DNA from: Dermacentor variabilis
Taxonomy: Eukaryota; Arthropoda; Arachnida; Ixodida; Ixodidae
Direction of reading: 5' to 3'
Assembly: GCF_050947875.1 (NCBI RefSeq)
Contig: NC_134577.1
Coordinates: forward strand, 71,799,139-71,863,138
Length of the DNA: 64,000 nucleotides
Shown piece after piece: positions 23,075 through 33,884 of the stretch. The stretch's first letter is position 1, and the number at the start of each line of letters is the position of its first letter. The translations under genes and the position numbers were made by a program. The notes beneath the pieces were generated by a model. The model did not search any database, was not told the origin of the DNA, and saw only the letters and a program-made list of their open reading frames with translations.

Positions 23075-23800
23075 GAAGCTTTAGCTCGGGCTCAACTCCG
23101 ACGCGCCCTATTCAAATACATGTAAAACGCAAAAACGTTTTTCTGAGATAACCCTTGGACCAATTTTAATGAAATTTGTTGGATTTGTGAGAGAAAATTA
23201 AATTCTAGCGACTCTTATTAGCAAAATTTCGATTTAAGGCTTGCGTTTTGTTAAAAATATTTTCAAATATTCGACCGTTTGAAAGAAATAGAAGCACGAC
23301 GTTTACAAATTCATAGCTCTGCATCAAGAACAGAAATCGCGATTTTGTAAACGGCGCCCATTCGATCACTAAAAGCGGACAAATTCAGTATGTCATTTTA
23401 CATCTTACGTGAAATTGTTACGTTGGTTACAAAGGTTTTGAAAAAGCTGTATTTCCATATTACTAATTTTTTTTTATATACATGTGTAACAAATCAATTT
23501 TGTCCGCTTTAGATGTACTATTAGAAGCAATTCACAGATTGGGACATCGTTTTTAGTTGTTGAGTTACAGAGAAACAACGCCGCGGTAGCTCTACTGGTA
23601 GAGCCTCGCACGCGAAATGCGAAGGTTGTGGGTTCGGTTCCCACCTGCGGCAAGTTGTTTTTTCATCCACTTTACTTTCCATTAATTTATCGTTTCTTTA
23701 TTTGATTTATTAAACACAAGTAATTTCCCCTATGTTGTCCTTGGTGTCAGTGTGTGTTGGCTTCTTATGATATGACTAATAAAAATCGGGACCCTCGGTT
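23075..23800 (+). repeat. Composite SINE: 0.5 kb AT-rich body plus tRNA-like head and tail
   Basis: The left part (23080-23579, starting 'aagctttagctcgggc') and the tRNA-like part form a composite that I recognise as a high-copy tick repeat; the recognition is from memory. After the tRNA-like 73 nt comes a tail 'caagttgttttttcatccac' and 'agtaatttcccctatgttgtccttggtgtcag'. That tail is shared with the SINE fragment at 49010-49097 in this window, which supports mobility. Confidence 0.65.
23580..23652 (+). ncRNA. tRNA-like SINE head, complete cloverleaf (anticodon-position CGA)
   Basis: This folds as a 73-nt cloverleaf. The acceptor GCCGCGG pairs with CTGCGGC (one G-T), followed by a discriminator A. 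The D arm is GCTC/GAGC, the anticodon arm TCGCA/TGCGA with loop CGCGAAA, and the T arm GTGGG/CCCAC. The B box reads GGTTCGGTTCC. Two features argue against a working tRNA: position 33 is G rather than the invariant U, and T-loop position 58 is G rather than A. No CCA is encoded, which is normal for eukaryotes. It is more likely the polymerase III promoter part of a SINE than a serine tRNA gene. Confidence 0.7.
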
Positions 23801-23964
23801 AACCCCCTCTCTTCTCGTCTATACCAGCAATGGGATTTATACGCTAAATTGAGAAAGCGGAACTTTGACTTTATATTCTAATAATCAACCTACTTCGACG
23901 AAATAACCAAAAATATAGTTTTGCCGAATGAAGTCTTAGTTAAACCAGATATAAGGCCTATTTG

Positions 23965-24185
23965 TAAGGAGGGGAGATAACCGATGGTCATTAATGGTTA
24001 CGGACTGGATTCCAAGAGAAGGGAAGCGTGGCAGGGGGCGGCAGAAAGTTTGGTGGGCGGATGACATTAAGAACTTTGCAGGCAAAACATGGCCACAATT
24101 AGCACATGACCGGATCAGTTGGAGAAGTGTGGGAGAGGCCTTTGCCCTGCAGTGGGCATATCCAGGCTGGCGATGATGATGATGA
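23965..24185 (+). mobile_element. RTE-clade LINE, 3'-end fragment 1
   Basis: This is an extreme 5' truncation keeping only the ORF2 C-terminus and a (TGA)n tail. The frame at 23994-24176 reads DWIPREGKRGRGRQKVWW, then DDIKNFAGKTWPQL and WRSVGEAFALQWA, matching the end of the RTE copy at 58060-58240. The family C-terminus has this GKR.RGRQ.W.DD...W...GEA..LQW pattern. It has a stop before the tail and is inert. Confidence 0.8.
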
Positions 24186-25180
24186 CGACCTGTTCCAGTA
24201 TTCTTTTGAGAAGACCTAAATGGAAAATGGGTCGTATGAATAAACCAAGAAAGACATCTTAAACATAATATTCTGGACACGGATACCAACTCCGAGAAGT
24301 TGTATACCAGACATACTTTGAGGTCGCGTCTAGGGACCAGCTCAGAATGAATGGGACAAGACGACGAGGTCCGATGGGGATTGTTTAAGCTGCCGCTGTG
24401 TAACATAAATAGTATATCCATGAGGAGAGAAGGAATTTCCTATTGGTATGCACGATTTTACGCGCAGCATTAGAAGCACGTTGCAGAGGAGAGTAGGAAC
24501 ATCACGCGTTTGCCTTTTTTCTTGGTAGGTGGGAGACGGCGACGAGAAATTGTGCCAATTGGTTCTTTGATTGGTCCTTGGGAAACAAAGAAAGAGAATT
24601 AAACTTTAAGTTTCGAGACGCTAATTGTGACCTATAAGTTTCGAGACGCTATAATGTGACCTGTACAAAATAAGTAGGCTTACCAGATGTTTCGCTATGT
24701 TGTGTTCAAGAACCGCCGTTCAACATTATTTGTTTAGGTTCGTTGCGTTTGCTTTCTGCCCTGAAATAAAAGACGATTACCAGTTTCACGAGAAAACGCA
24801 TCATTGCAAGCAGTACCAAGGTTGACCACTACCGTGAAGGCGTCTCAGAAATCCGGCGTCTTCAATGGCCCAGCGAACCTGCGTTGGTGCGCATTCAAAA
24901 AGAAATATTACTGAGCATTCATAACTGAGACCAGTGAGTGCACATCGGGGTGGTTTGCACGCCCCTGCTTAGCGCGGAAGCCCGCTTGTTTGTGTGCAGA
25001 GTGCATACGAAAGCAGCGGAACTCAGAACGCTGGCCGTGGCTCCGACAGAGCCGATTGAGCTCTAATTAAAGATGCGTCCGCTTGGCGTGGTCGCCGTTT
25101 CAACGAAACGAAGTGCGCGTCTCTGGAGACTTTCATCATTGACGCGCCTGCCATGCGTGCCTGTCGATAGCATGTCGATA
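24186..25180. other. Anonymous DNA
   Basis: No coding frame or recognised repeat was seen. A near-duplicate pair 'agtttcgagacgct' occurs at 24609 and 24638, about 29 bases apart. Confidence 0.4.
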
Positions 25181-25184
25181 TTAC

Positions 25185-25300
25185 GAATTGAATTCTGGAG
25201 TTTTACATGCCAAAACCACGATTTGATTATGAGGCACTTGCAAGGCCTAATGAGGCACTACCGCCCAATGCACGGCACACGGGCGTTAAATCTGCTTAGA
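25185..25300 (-). repeat. tRNA-derived SINE, 3' fragment (minus strand)
   Basis: The plus-strand phrase 'gaattctggagttttacatgccaaaaccacg' with 'tgattatgaggca' and later 'gcacggcacacgggcg' is the reverse complement of the SINE 3' body seen whole at 30612-30872 and in minus orientation at 32985-33200. An internal part between 'gaggca' and 'caatgcacgg' is shortened. No promoter half is visible. Confidence 0.6.
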
Positions 25301-25689
25301 GCACGCATGTACAGCGGACGCAGATGTGGGTTTGTTCTTTAATAAAGAGCCTCAAAAGACGCGATGACTTTCGTTTCATGCACGGTGAATAACTGAATAA
25401 ACACATTTAACATCTACAGGGCCACGTAGTAGTAATCATGAAATACAAGTTCGAGGAGAAACAGTAAGAGCATTTAATTGTGGCATAAACACGTAAGAGC
25501 AGAGCTACGCTTAGAAGAGACAGGTACTATAGGAAACATTTAAATATACAGATGCCAGCTGCGTCTACACTGCTGAGCAGCGTTTTTAAAAATTAACCTG
25601 ACGAGCGTACGACTCTTTCATCAGGAGTGATTTAGAAAGCTTCCATAGGTTTACAATGCCACTCCTATTACAATAGAAGGATTGCATAG

Positions 25690-26165
25690 AATATTAACGC
25701 TTTCTGCTGCAACCTGCATTCAACTCTGTAGGCAATAATGGCATCGGGCTCATCTTAGAATGACTCCCTATATTTTGATGCGCAAGCATCAAATGGCCCA
25801 TTGAGCCAACAGGCCAGCGTCGTATGTAGCCGTGGAACATTCTCGCTGACGACACCCCATGGGTTGCGCACACAAGTGACGCTGGCTAGGGCAACACGTA
25901 CCGCTATGGTGTCTGAACCACCTTTGTCGTCGGAAACCGCTGCCTCAGAAGTAGCGAAACGTGGTCGTCTCCACTAGTACACTGTAGACGAAGCAAGCGA
26001 ACTGAAGAACGCAGCCCTTCAGTTCTGAAGAACGCAGCTCTGAAGAACGCAGGCAGTTAAATCCACCTTTTTTGTCAACTCTCCGAATACATGGTGGGCG
26101 GAACGAGCGTTAAGGAAAACATTACTCGTAGCGCAAAACTCGAAGGACCGCTCAGCGGTCCCTTA
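25690..26165 (+). repeat. Repeat block R, rearranged copy D
   Basis: It begins with the R right-end phrase (attcaactctgtaggcaataatggcatcggg; compare 7258 and 17047) and then jumps to the R left-end phrase (gcatcaaatggcccattgagc; compare 6528). It then follows R through 'gtagcgaaacgtggtcgtc' and 'ggtgggcggaacgagcgttaag'. The order is what a junction between two tandem R copies, or an internal deletion, would give. It ends where the satellite starts. Confidence 0.6.
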
Positions 26166-26169
26166 CAAA

Positions 26170-27100
26170 AATGACTTTAGACTGTCTATAGAAAGTCTAT
26201 AGACTTTTCATAGACGACCTTTCCTTTCTATAGATTTGGACTTTTGTTGATATAAAGTCTATAGACTGTCTATAGACGAAAGTCGATAAAGTTTCTATTT
26301 CTTTTTGTCTATTCGCAGTCTGTAGACGGTCTATAGAAAAAAGTCGATAAGGTGTTTGTTTCCTTTTTGTCTGCTTCCCCTCTATAGAATACCTACAGAC
26401 GAAAGTCGACACAGTCTCTATCTATTTTTGTCCATACTTTGTCTTTAGACTTTCTATAGACGAAAGTCGATAGGGTTTCTATTTATTTTTGTCTATTCGC
26501 AGTCTATAGACGGTCTATAGAAAAAAGTCGATAAGGTGTTTGTTTCCTTTTTATCTGCTTCCCCTCTATAGAATACCTACAGACGAAAGTGGATACAGTC
26601 TCTATCTATTTTTGTCCATACTTTGTCTATAGACTTTCTATAGACGAAAGTCGATAAGGTTTCTATTTCTTTTTGTCTACTCGCTGTCTATAGACGGCCT
26701 ATAGAAAAAGTCGATAAGGTGTTTGTTTCTTTTTGTCTATTTCCCCTCTATGGACTACTTTTAGACGAACGTCGATAAAGTGTCTATTTATTTTTGTCCA
26801 TATACTTTGTATATAGACTTTCTGTAGACGAAACTCGATAAGATTTCTATTTCTTTTTGTCTACTCGCAGTCTATAGACGGTCTATAGAAAAAAATTCGA
26901 TAAGGGGTTTGTTTCTTCTTTGTCTACTTCCCCTCTATATGGACTACCTGTAGACGAAAGCCGATACAGTTTCTATTTATTTTTGTCCATACTTTGTCTG
27001 TTGACTCTCTATATTATGGACAATAGTCGACAAGGTTTCTATTTTTTCTCTACTCCTGGTGTATTGAATGTTTATAGAAGAAAGTCGATAATATGTAATT
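26170..27100. repeat. Palindromic satellite, about 61-bp monomers in a 184-bp higher-order repeat
   Basis: Phrase 'tatagacgaa' recurs at 26271, 26455, 26639 and (as tgtagacgaa) 26823, exactly 184 bases apart each time, with a degenerate fifth at about 27010. Inside each 184 bp three related subunits of about 59-64 bp share the anchor 'aagtcgata'. The perfect 10-bp palindrome GTCTATAGAC is the recurring core (for example 26510, 26626 and 26870). About five higher-order units are present. Neighbouring higher-order units look more alike than the three subunits within a unit, the pattern expected of unequal exchange of trimers. Open frames inside are by-products of the repeat. Confidence 0.9.
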
Positions 27101-27104
27101 CCGA

Positions 27105-27430
27105 GTTCCCATACCCCCCGCCCTCTGCGAACGCGATGATATGGCACTGGTTCATGCACGACGGCACCGCAACCCCGGCGCGGCGGGCAAACCGTGCAGA
27201 CTGCTAGTCTGCGTTCGGTGCAGCTGCACCGAACGAGGATCGCGGCGGAGCAGGCACCGTCCGAGTCACCAAGGTCTTCCAGGCACCCGAAGGCCCTAAA
27301 CCTGGCTGCTTCCCGGACGCACACTTCGCGAAGACCAGGTGGTGAAGTTCAGATGGTGAAGATGTGGCAGTGGCGAAAGCCCGCAGACCAGGTGGTGAAT
27401 TCACCACCTCTGAGTTGTCGTGGTCTTTCA
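27105..27430. other. GC-rich patch with perfect palindromes next to satellite
   Basis: Base composition switches abruptly from AT-rich satellite to GC-rich sequence. It contains a 7-bp stem hairpin (gcagact-gct-agtctgc, 27196-27212), a perfect 24-bp palindrome at 27212-27235 (half CGTTCGGTGCAG) and a perfect 20-bp palindrome at 27390-27409 (half AGGTGGTGAA). The phrase 'gaccaggtggtgaa' occurs twice (about 27335 and 27386). Short open frames on both strands are not recognisable proteins. Confidence 0.7.
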
Positions 27431-28394
27431 TGTCTATAGATTAACAATAGACAAACATCGTTAATCTGGGCCCAACCCGTGTACGCTGTAACCAAGCGCA
27501 GGTACCGGTGGATAATACATAGCTGCATTTGATATAAGCCACTAAAGTTGTATACTGCTGAGATTGCTGTAGAGCCTATTTGTAGACTTTAGTATACACA
27601 TAGTGTATACCTCCGCATTTGTTGACCACATATGATCTACGTAGTCGCTCTCGGCAATCCCAAGGCAGTCTTCACAGTTGTCGCATCACTTTTGCGGCAG
27701 TAGAATAACGGAAGCAAAACGCCGATCCAATTGTTAAAATATATGTTATGAACGCCAGCTTCAGATACAAGTGGATTCGAAACAGGCATCAAGCTAACAG
27801 CAAAGACACTCGTAATGTTTGTAGCTGACAACGCGGACTTTGTGACTGTGCCATGAACCGATGTCGCGCATCTCAGGTCACCCTCGCTCTGGGAAGCCTG
27901 TGTTATCCGCGCGTAACTTGTCCGCGCAAGCTCTCGCCTGCGTTCCATCTGCGCCTCTGTAGGGCCAAATCAAAGCGCACCAAGCGTCTCAGCCCGCGAG
28001 GAGTTCATGAACGCTTGGCGGCATTCAATTGGACATTAATGCTTACTCATTCACAACTCACAATTGCTTCGGTGTCATCAGATATAGTTGACGTAAATCA
28101 TAGGTAATGTGTGCTGAAATGAAGACTTCTACTGAAGCCGAGCGACAGAAGCTATTCCAGTCTACGGGTCTTTTATACAAGAGAGAGAGAGAGAAATTTG
28201 CTTTTATACGAAGTGTCTTAAGAGCTTAGGCGTCTGGACGCAGTTTTACAGAATACCGGCGCTCCCGCCCCGTTGTAGGTACTTCGCGAAAGCAGTGAGA
28301 CACGAGGGAAAAGTGCACTGAAAATGCCGAAAACTTCATTCACAATAAAACAGAATTTAGTATAGCCCTATTTGTCTTTAAGTTTTAGGCACCT
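27431..28394. other. Anonymous DNA with residual R-like and satellite-like phrases
   Basis: 27430-27620 holds 'gtctatagatt', 'tagactttagtatacac' and 'tagtgtatacc', possibly decayed satellite. At 28019-28050 'ggcggcattcaattggacattaatgct' resembles block R (6901-6930). A (GA)n run lies at 28180-28193. No gene is supported; the 103-residue minus frame at 27637-27948 is unrecognised. Confidence 0.4.
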
Positions 28395-28530
28395 ATTAGT
28401 CGAGATTCATGACGCGCTAAGTCTAACCAAGCGTAACTTTGCCTGATGCAAATCTTGCGGGTTCGGCTCGCTCCGGTGGCAAGTTATCATCTCGTAGACT
28501 TTCATTTCTTTTATTCTAATATTTCTACGC
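28395..28530 (+). repeat. SINE fragment with B-box and A-rich tail
   Basis: The stretch 'gatgcaaatcttgcgggttcggctcgctccggtggcaag' carries a B-box relic and the same 'ggcaagtt...ttttattc' transition as the 23580 SINE head. It is followed by A-rich and GA-rich sequence. The upstream A box is not clear. Confidence 0.45.
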
Positions 28531-30611
28531 TTCAACAAAAAAAAAAGAAAGAGAGAGAAAACTGGAAACAGCGTTCTCTTTGCTTTTTTTTTTTGGCTTC
28601 ATGGGGTGGTGATCTCCAAAAATCGGGTTTCTCGGTCCATCCTCTCCACTTATGCGAAGTGTAACTTCCTATTTGCTGCAAAAGTACAGAAAAGAACAGT
28701 TATATCCTGTAAACCTGTAGCATTGAGAAATTGTAGTTTACGAAAGGGAAATAAAAGAATCGAAAAAATCGCTACTCTGGTATGCCATATTTAACTTCCT
28801 TTTTCACATCACGACAGCCACGCTAACGATCGATTCTCACTGCAATAGCGTTCTGTAGAAAAGTAAGTCTCAGAAAATGCTAGAGCCAGCACAAGGCCGA
28901 ATTATTTAATAATAATTGCGACTGCTCACTCAGCAAGTACAACAAGCTAAAGTGCGCAGCAGTGTCCATCGCAAGTGATGTCGTAGAATTTTCATTCTTG
29001 CACAAAGGCTAGGTCATCTCATAACATCTAACATTTATTATATTTTTAGTTTTTGCCTACATTTCATTTAGTCTCGTTTCACAATCGCATGAAGACAAGA
29101 GTACGCAGCTGGGTACCATGAGATAACATTAGATCGGAATTTGGCATCATGATCATCATGACTATGATTGTTCCCTTCCTCATAGAAGCATTTTTTGTCC
29201 ACTGTAGGAGAAAGTACGACTTAGGCTTGTATTCTACAATTGCACTATAGTTCGCAAGCTGCGTACATTCTTCGCTGGTCCACAAAAGGGCGTCTTTTAC
29301 ACGAAAGTGGCAACAAATCCATAATTGCCCTTCATGCGCATGAGACAAATTTATAATGTCTAATAGCCGCCATTAGTGCTGTAAAATTTATTTACGCTAA
29401 ATCATTTTTCCAAACACAACTGGGCTCACAAAAGCTAGAACGAAGTTCGCACATCGGCTACTGGAATAGTAGAAAATTACAGCTGTACAGATTAGGCCAC
29501 GCTGGTTCGAAAAGTTTAATCTGTGACGTTGTTGCTCATTAAGTGTAGCATCTTAGCGTTTCAAAGGCATATATCCAGGACATACAGTTACAAAGTGACG
29601 AGAAAAAAAGGACTGCGCTATCATATTCACACGCATCACACGATCCCACGCTCCTCAACACGACGTGCAACCTTAGTATTATCTCTTTACTGGGAAATTT
29701 GATCACCCCGAATGCGTCAGCCTACCCTGTATGACGGAACTAGGGAGCCTCCGTGACGTAGTGTCATTGTAGGATAGTGGGAAACCTGCCTGAAATCGCG
29801 CTGCTTAACGCCCATGGTGTCTCCCAATTCTCTGGCCTGTTCATACCTTCAAAGAAAAAAAAAAGGTGCACGCCCTGCACCCTGTTGCAATGCCCGCCTT
29901 CTATCCCAGAAAGCGCAGCTCGTTATGAACGCGCTCTTTAGAATGGAACGCGGTGCAACAGACGAGGGAGAGGATGGCAGTAACAGAGGAATGAGGGTAC
30001 GCTCGCTGTTCACAACGAAACCAAAGACTCAGTGTGCCGGAAGCTCGTTATCCGACCACATAGTGGCTCGAAGAGGGTGAGGAGGTGGACAGAGATTGAA
30101 TAAGGGGGGGGGGGGGAAGGCACTGGATAGACATTTCTCCCGCAACCGCCTGTGGCTGACGCTCTGGGATCGCTGGCGAGCACAGCTTCATCGTGGCTGA
30201 AGCCTACGCACGAAAGCACGGGCTTTCAGCAGTTGGCTTAATTAGGGATGCTGCAGTCCCGTGAATCTGGCAGCGCTCTGGCAGCGCTCTGGCAACCCTA
30301 ATGTGCTTTACAGTCGGGCTTCCCCTTTTCAGCCAGCTAGGGTTCGGTACAAGTACTGTTGCTCCAGCTACTATGTTTGTTAGATATACGAGTGCAGCTC
30401 AGTTACTCGAGGCTGGCTGTAGACGCCAGGTAGAGTATCGTATATATTGCTCCTGTGAGCTAATCTGCCACTAAAAAGAGTCTTTATTAGTGTGTGTGTG
30501 CGTTTTGAGATTTGACAACGTTCGTTGTAAAAAAAATAAAAAAGGTAAAGCGTGCAGACTCGGACAACAGAGAAGCCGACGACACCAACACTGATGACGT
30601 TCTAAAGTAAT
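28531..30611. other. Anonymous DNA
   Basis: No conserved coding frame, RNA gene or recognisable transposon was seen. It includes a run of 13 G at 30104-30116, and 'ggcagcgctct' occurs twice in tandem at about 30271-30292. It may be intergenic or intronic. Confidence 0.4.
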
Positions 30612-30872
30612 ATCTACCCGCCGATGTGGCTATGTGGTTGTGGGGCTGCACTGCTAAACACGAGGTCGCGGGATCGACTCTCCGCCATGGAGGCCGCCTT
30701 TCGCTGAGGGCGAAGTGCAAAAAAAAGGAAGAAAAATAAGCACCCTTGTATCGTGCATTGCTGCACGTTATACAAGGTCAGGTGCTGAAAAATTAATCTG
30801 GAGATCCTTCCTTACGGCGTGCCTCATGCTGAAATTGTTCTTTTGGGACGTCAAACCGCATAATTAAATTGT
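30612..30872 (+). repeat. tRNA-derived SINE, near full length
   Basis: An A-box-like 'gatgtggctatgtggttgtgg' and a B-box-like 'gggatcgactct' are spaced as in a tRNA. The tRNA-unrelated body follows ('ggcgaagtgcaaaaa', 'gtgcattgctgcacgtta', 'aggtcaggtgctgaaa', 'cggcgtgcctcat', 'acgtcaaaccgcataatt'). The same architecture appears in reverse at 32985-33200. Several promoter-box mismatches suggest it is silent. Confidence 0.75.
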
Positions 30873-32640
30873 TAACCTAAACGTTACTTCAACTACGCAA
30901 AATACAATTGCGCAAACATTGTGAAGTTATATGATATACGCATAAAGAACTTGCGAAATGAGATGCCGGCACAATATTGTAGGTTATTACCTAGCTAAAT
31001 GATGCGAGCGATATTGCACTGCTGATTTTTTTATAAGCTAGATTTTCTCAAAGTTTTTTTAGAATAAAAATATCACAGTTTCGCCATAAAGACGAAGCAA
31101 GGAATGACATAACAACCTGTCAGAATATTACAGCGAAGTCTCAGACTCGTAGCTGTAATGGCCGTATGAATTGAAGTAAACGTAAGCTAAGGGAAAACGA
31201 GCTGTTGTGCTGGAGATCCTCCTGCAATGTTGCCATCGGGCAATTTCATTTCTGCTTAATAAATTAAAGACAATATCTTTCTGAGCTACTTTACCGCCAC
31301 TCTTTCGTATCACTTATTTTTCAAACCTCTTTCCTAGGCCCATCCTGGAGAGACATGCACAGCCACGCCAATAAAGTTACACAATTGTCAGGTTTGAGTT
31401 CTCTTATTGTTTCGCACATTTAATATTTAGGTCTCAGAGAGGATTTAACATAAACGGCATAAGCTGTCACTCTTTTGTGTCAGGACATTTCCTTGTGGGC
31501 TGCTTTTCTCAAAATTCTTAGGCATATTTTAGTCAAGAAATAAGGTACTGGTATGAACAACTGTAGGGATAAAAATGTTTCAACATAACCCTCATATAGC
31601 GCATGCCATATGCCATACATATACGTTAACATATGCGGAACTCATAAGCATGGCTTGGTGGACTATTTGGTAGAGCATCTCAAGGGTTGACATGACACAC
31701 AGACTGGGGTAGAGTAAAGAACGACACTCTGTGTCCTGTTGTTCTTCACTCTCTCCCAATCTGTGAGGGCTGTTAAATCTTTAATATACGTAACCTTACG
31801 GCGATGCCGACGGCGATAACGACATCTGAAATTTGAGCCGTAGCCGGCCGTGGGATGCAATGGTGATGAGATTAGAAGCAGGCATAAGTGCAAAGTGTGG
31901 AATTGAAACAAGGCGTCTGAAGATTTGGCCTCCAGGGATACAAGCCGTGCGTCTCCTGTTACCTCTGTATTGTCTTTTGTGACCTCTGTAAAGCTAGTAC
32001 ACACGGTTATGCCTTGTGCCCTGTCATGGTGTGGCCACAAGCCAGAACGAGGCATTGGCCTCCTGCCTGCCGTCTTCCAACTCGTACTTCTATAGAGCCA
32101 ATTGGCAGCTGCTCATAGCTATGGTTTACTAGGTGAGCATTTAAAAATATGCCCCCCTCCCTCCCGTATTCAAGATGTATCCGAAGCTCGTGACAATGGG
32201 GTTCTTAATAGCCATACTTTGCTTTTTGTGATATTAAACCCCGTGGTTAATATTAATACCAGCGTATGGCGCAAGCACTTATGGCGACAGCGAATCGGTG
32301 AATGTTGCGAAGATGTTATTACTAAAGTGGCTACCTAAGCGGCTGCAATTTCTCAGAATGAAATGTGCAGCCCTATTCTAGAGAAGTTCAGTAGAATAAA
32401 TGAGCCTGGTGCAGCCTGGGGTGCGAACAGAAACCGTGCATTTCATTTTACGGCGAACCAAAGATTTGAACAATGTCAACATCATTGAACAGGGAGAAGA
32501 CAAACTTAGTGAATTGTGACGTAATATATGGTTGCTATAATAAATTTCGCTGCTGATACGTGGAGATGAAAGAAGCGGGCAGGTGAGCAGCTAAACATTT
32601 GTAAGATGGTACATGTTCTAGCAAATTTTCGTTAAGATCT
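30873..32640. other. Anonymous DNA with one hairpin-bearing repeat-like segment
   Basis: At 31660-31760 an A-box-like 'ttggtagagcatctc' precedes a strong inverted repeat ('agagtaaagaacgac' near 31712 against 'gttgttcttcactct' near 31738), which I recall from another tick SINE family. The remainder is unassigned. The 130-residue minus frame 31663-32055 overlaps this repeat and is not convincing. Confidence 0.4.
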
Positions 32641-32756
32641 CTAAAATGAGCACAAGGCACATATCAGATAACGCGCAGATCTTTATATTATGCATGTATA
32701 ATTGCATTAGTAATCTGTCGCATGGTGCAGAAATATATCTCTGCTTCTTTTCTAGA

Positions 32757-32989
32757 GATCCAATTATCGTTTCTGAGGATGCTGAAGTGCAAGGCACTTC
32801 GGTAATTTCTAAAGAAAAAGTAACCCTATCGACGGCAAAAGTGGATGTTGGAAGAAACTTCGTGAGATATTTTTTTTATGATAATGGGGGCCTCATACGG
32901 ATCCCTGGTGTACATAATGCATTGTCAAATAGTTCGTTGTTGAGAAACGTGATCTTAAAAGCAATGAAATGCGAGAAGAAAAAAAATTA
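32757..32989 (+). other. Possible host exon cut by a SINE
   Basis: A pyrimidine-rich tract ending 'cttcttttctag' (32745-32756) is a good 3' splice-site candidate. The frame after it stays open for about 77 codons to a TAA at 32988-32990, beginning DPIIVSEDAEVQGTSV and including DVGRNFVRYFFYDNGG and IRIPGVHNALSNSS. Its composition looks protein-like and is not low-complexity. The stop comes from the junction with the minus-strand SINE, so the original exon end is lost. I do not recognise the family. It may be an exon of an unidentified gene, a processed fragment, or chance. Confidence 0.3.
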
Positions 32990-33200
32990 AATTTTGGGGT
33001 TTTACGTAGTGGAGGACTCCGTAGGAAGGACTCCGGAAATTTCGACCACCTAGGGTTCTTTAACGTGCACCTAAATCTAAGTACACGGGTGTTTTCGCAT
33101 TTCACCCCCATCGAAATGCGGCCACCACGGCCGGGATTCGATCCCGAGACCTTGTGTTCAGCAGCCCAACACCATAGCTATTGAACAACCACGGCGGGTG
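32985..33200 (-). repeat. tRNA-derived SINE, minus strand
   Basis: Read on the minus strand, the head shows an A-box-like 'ttcaatagctatggtgttgg' and a B-box 'gggatcgaatcccgg', nearly perfect to consensus. Then come 'cgcatttcgatgggggtg', 'cccgtgtacttagatttagg', 'gtgcacgttaaagaaccct' and the end 'cgtaaaaccccaaaattt'. It is younger-looking than the copy at 30612. It terminates the open frame of the candidate exon. Confidence 0.85.
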
Positions 33201-33884
33201 AAGTTAAGAACTTAACACTTAAACTTAGTTAAACACTTGAGTCATCAGGATAGGTTGGGATCCACTTTTAGTCTACTAAGCTTAAAGAAGAAGTTTGAAC
33301 TGTACCTTATTGAAACGTTTGGACGTGTCATGAAAATGTGCAATGCGCATATGGTTCGTTGCAACTAATAAGACGAACCATGTGAGTAAAGACACTAGAA
33401 CTCCGTGTTGTACAGATATAAAAATCGTGGCGTCCCCTAAGTACTTCTCAAAACGTTGTCTTGAGGCTAAGGTCTCTTTTGTTCAGTAACTCTTGACAAC
33501 TATAGTACGCTGTCTCTTGTGACCCCTTTCTCATGTTTGAGTTGGATGCACCACACGGCTCTTAGTTGCTAGCCCTCAACTAGGGCGCCTTAAATTAGCT
33601 TGGCACTGTAGCGCAGCTACATGTGCTTTTTGTGGTGGCTATGAGCCTATGTCTAGCCTCTAGCGGAATCTACGTCTAGCACCGCCGGAAACTGTCTTGC
33701 TTCAGAATACAGCCCATACTAGAGTAGGTCATCAAATACCATCGTCGAGAGCGCACACACTATAAAAGAAAATCCACAAAGAAAGTCACAATAAAACGAT
33801 TGGCCATCACGCGACCTTTATATATAAAGCGCTCCATTAGCCTGCCAAGAAGGTTGGGAGCTGAATATATGTAAGATAACTGAT
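33201..33884. other. Anonymous DNA
   Basis: No gene or repeat was recognised. 'aagaacttaacacttaaacttagttaaacactt' at 33205-33237 is a small imperfect repeat. Confidence 0.4.

Noticed and set aside
23580..23652. Functional tRNA-Ser(CGA) gene
   Set aside because: The cloverleaf is complete, but residue 33 is G and T-loop residue 58 is G, and it is embedded in a recognisable SINE with a partner tail elsewhere in the window.
26170..27100. CRISPR-like array
   Set aside because: The repeats are continuous, diverged and palindromic without unique spacers of constant length. The sequence context is eukaryotic.
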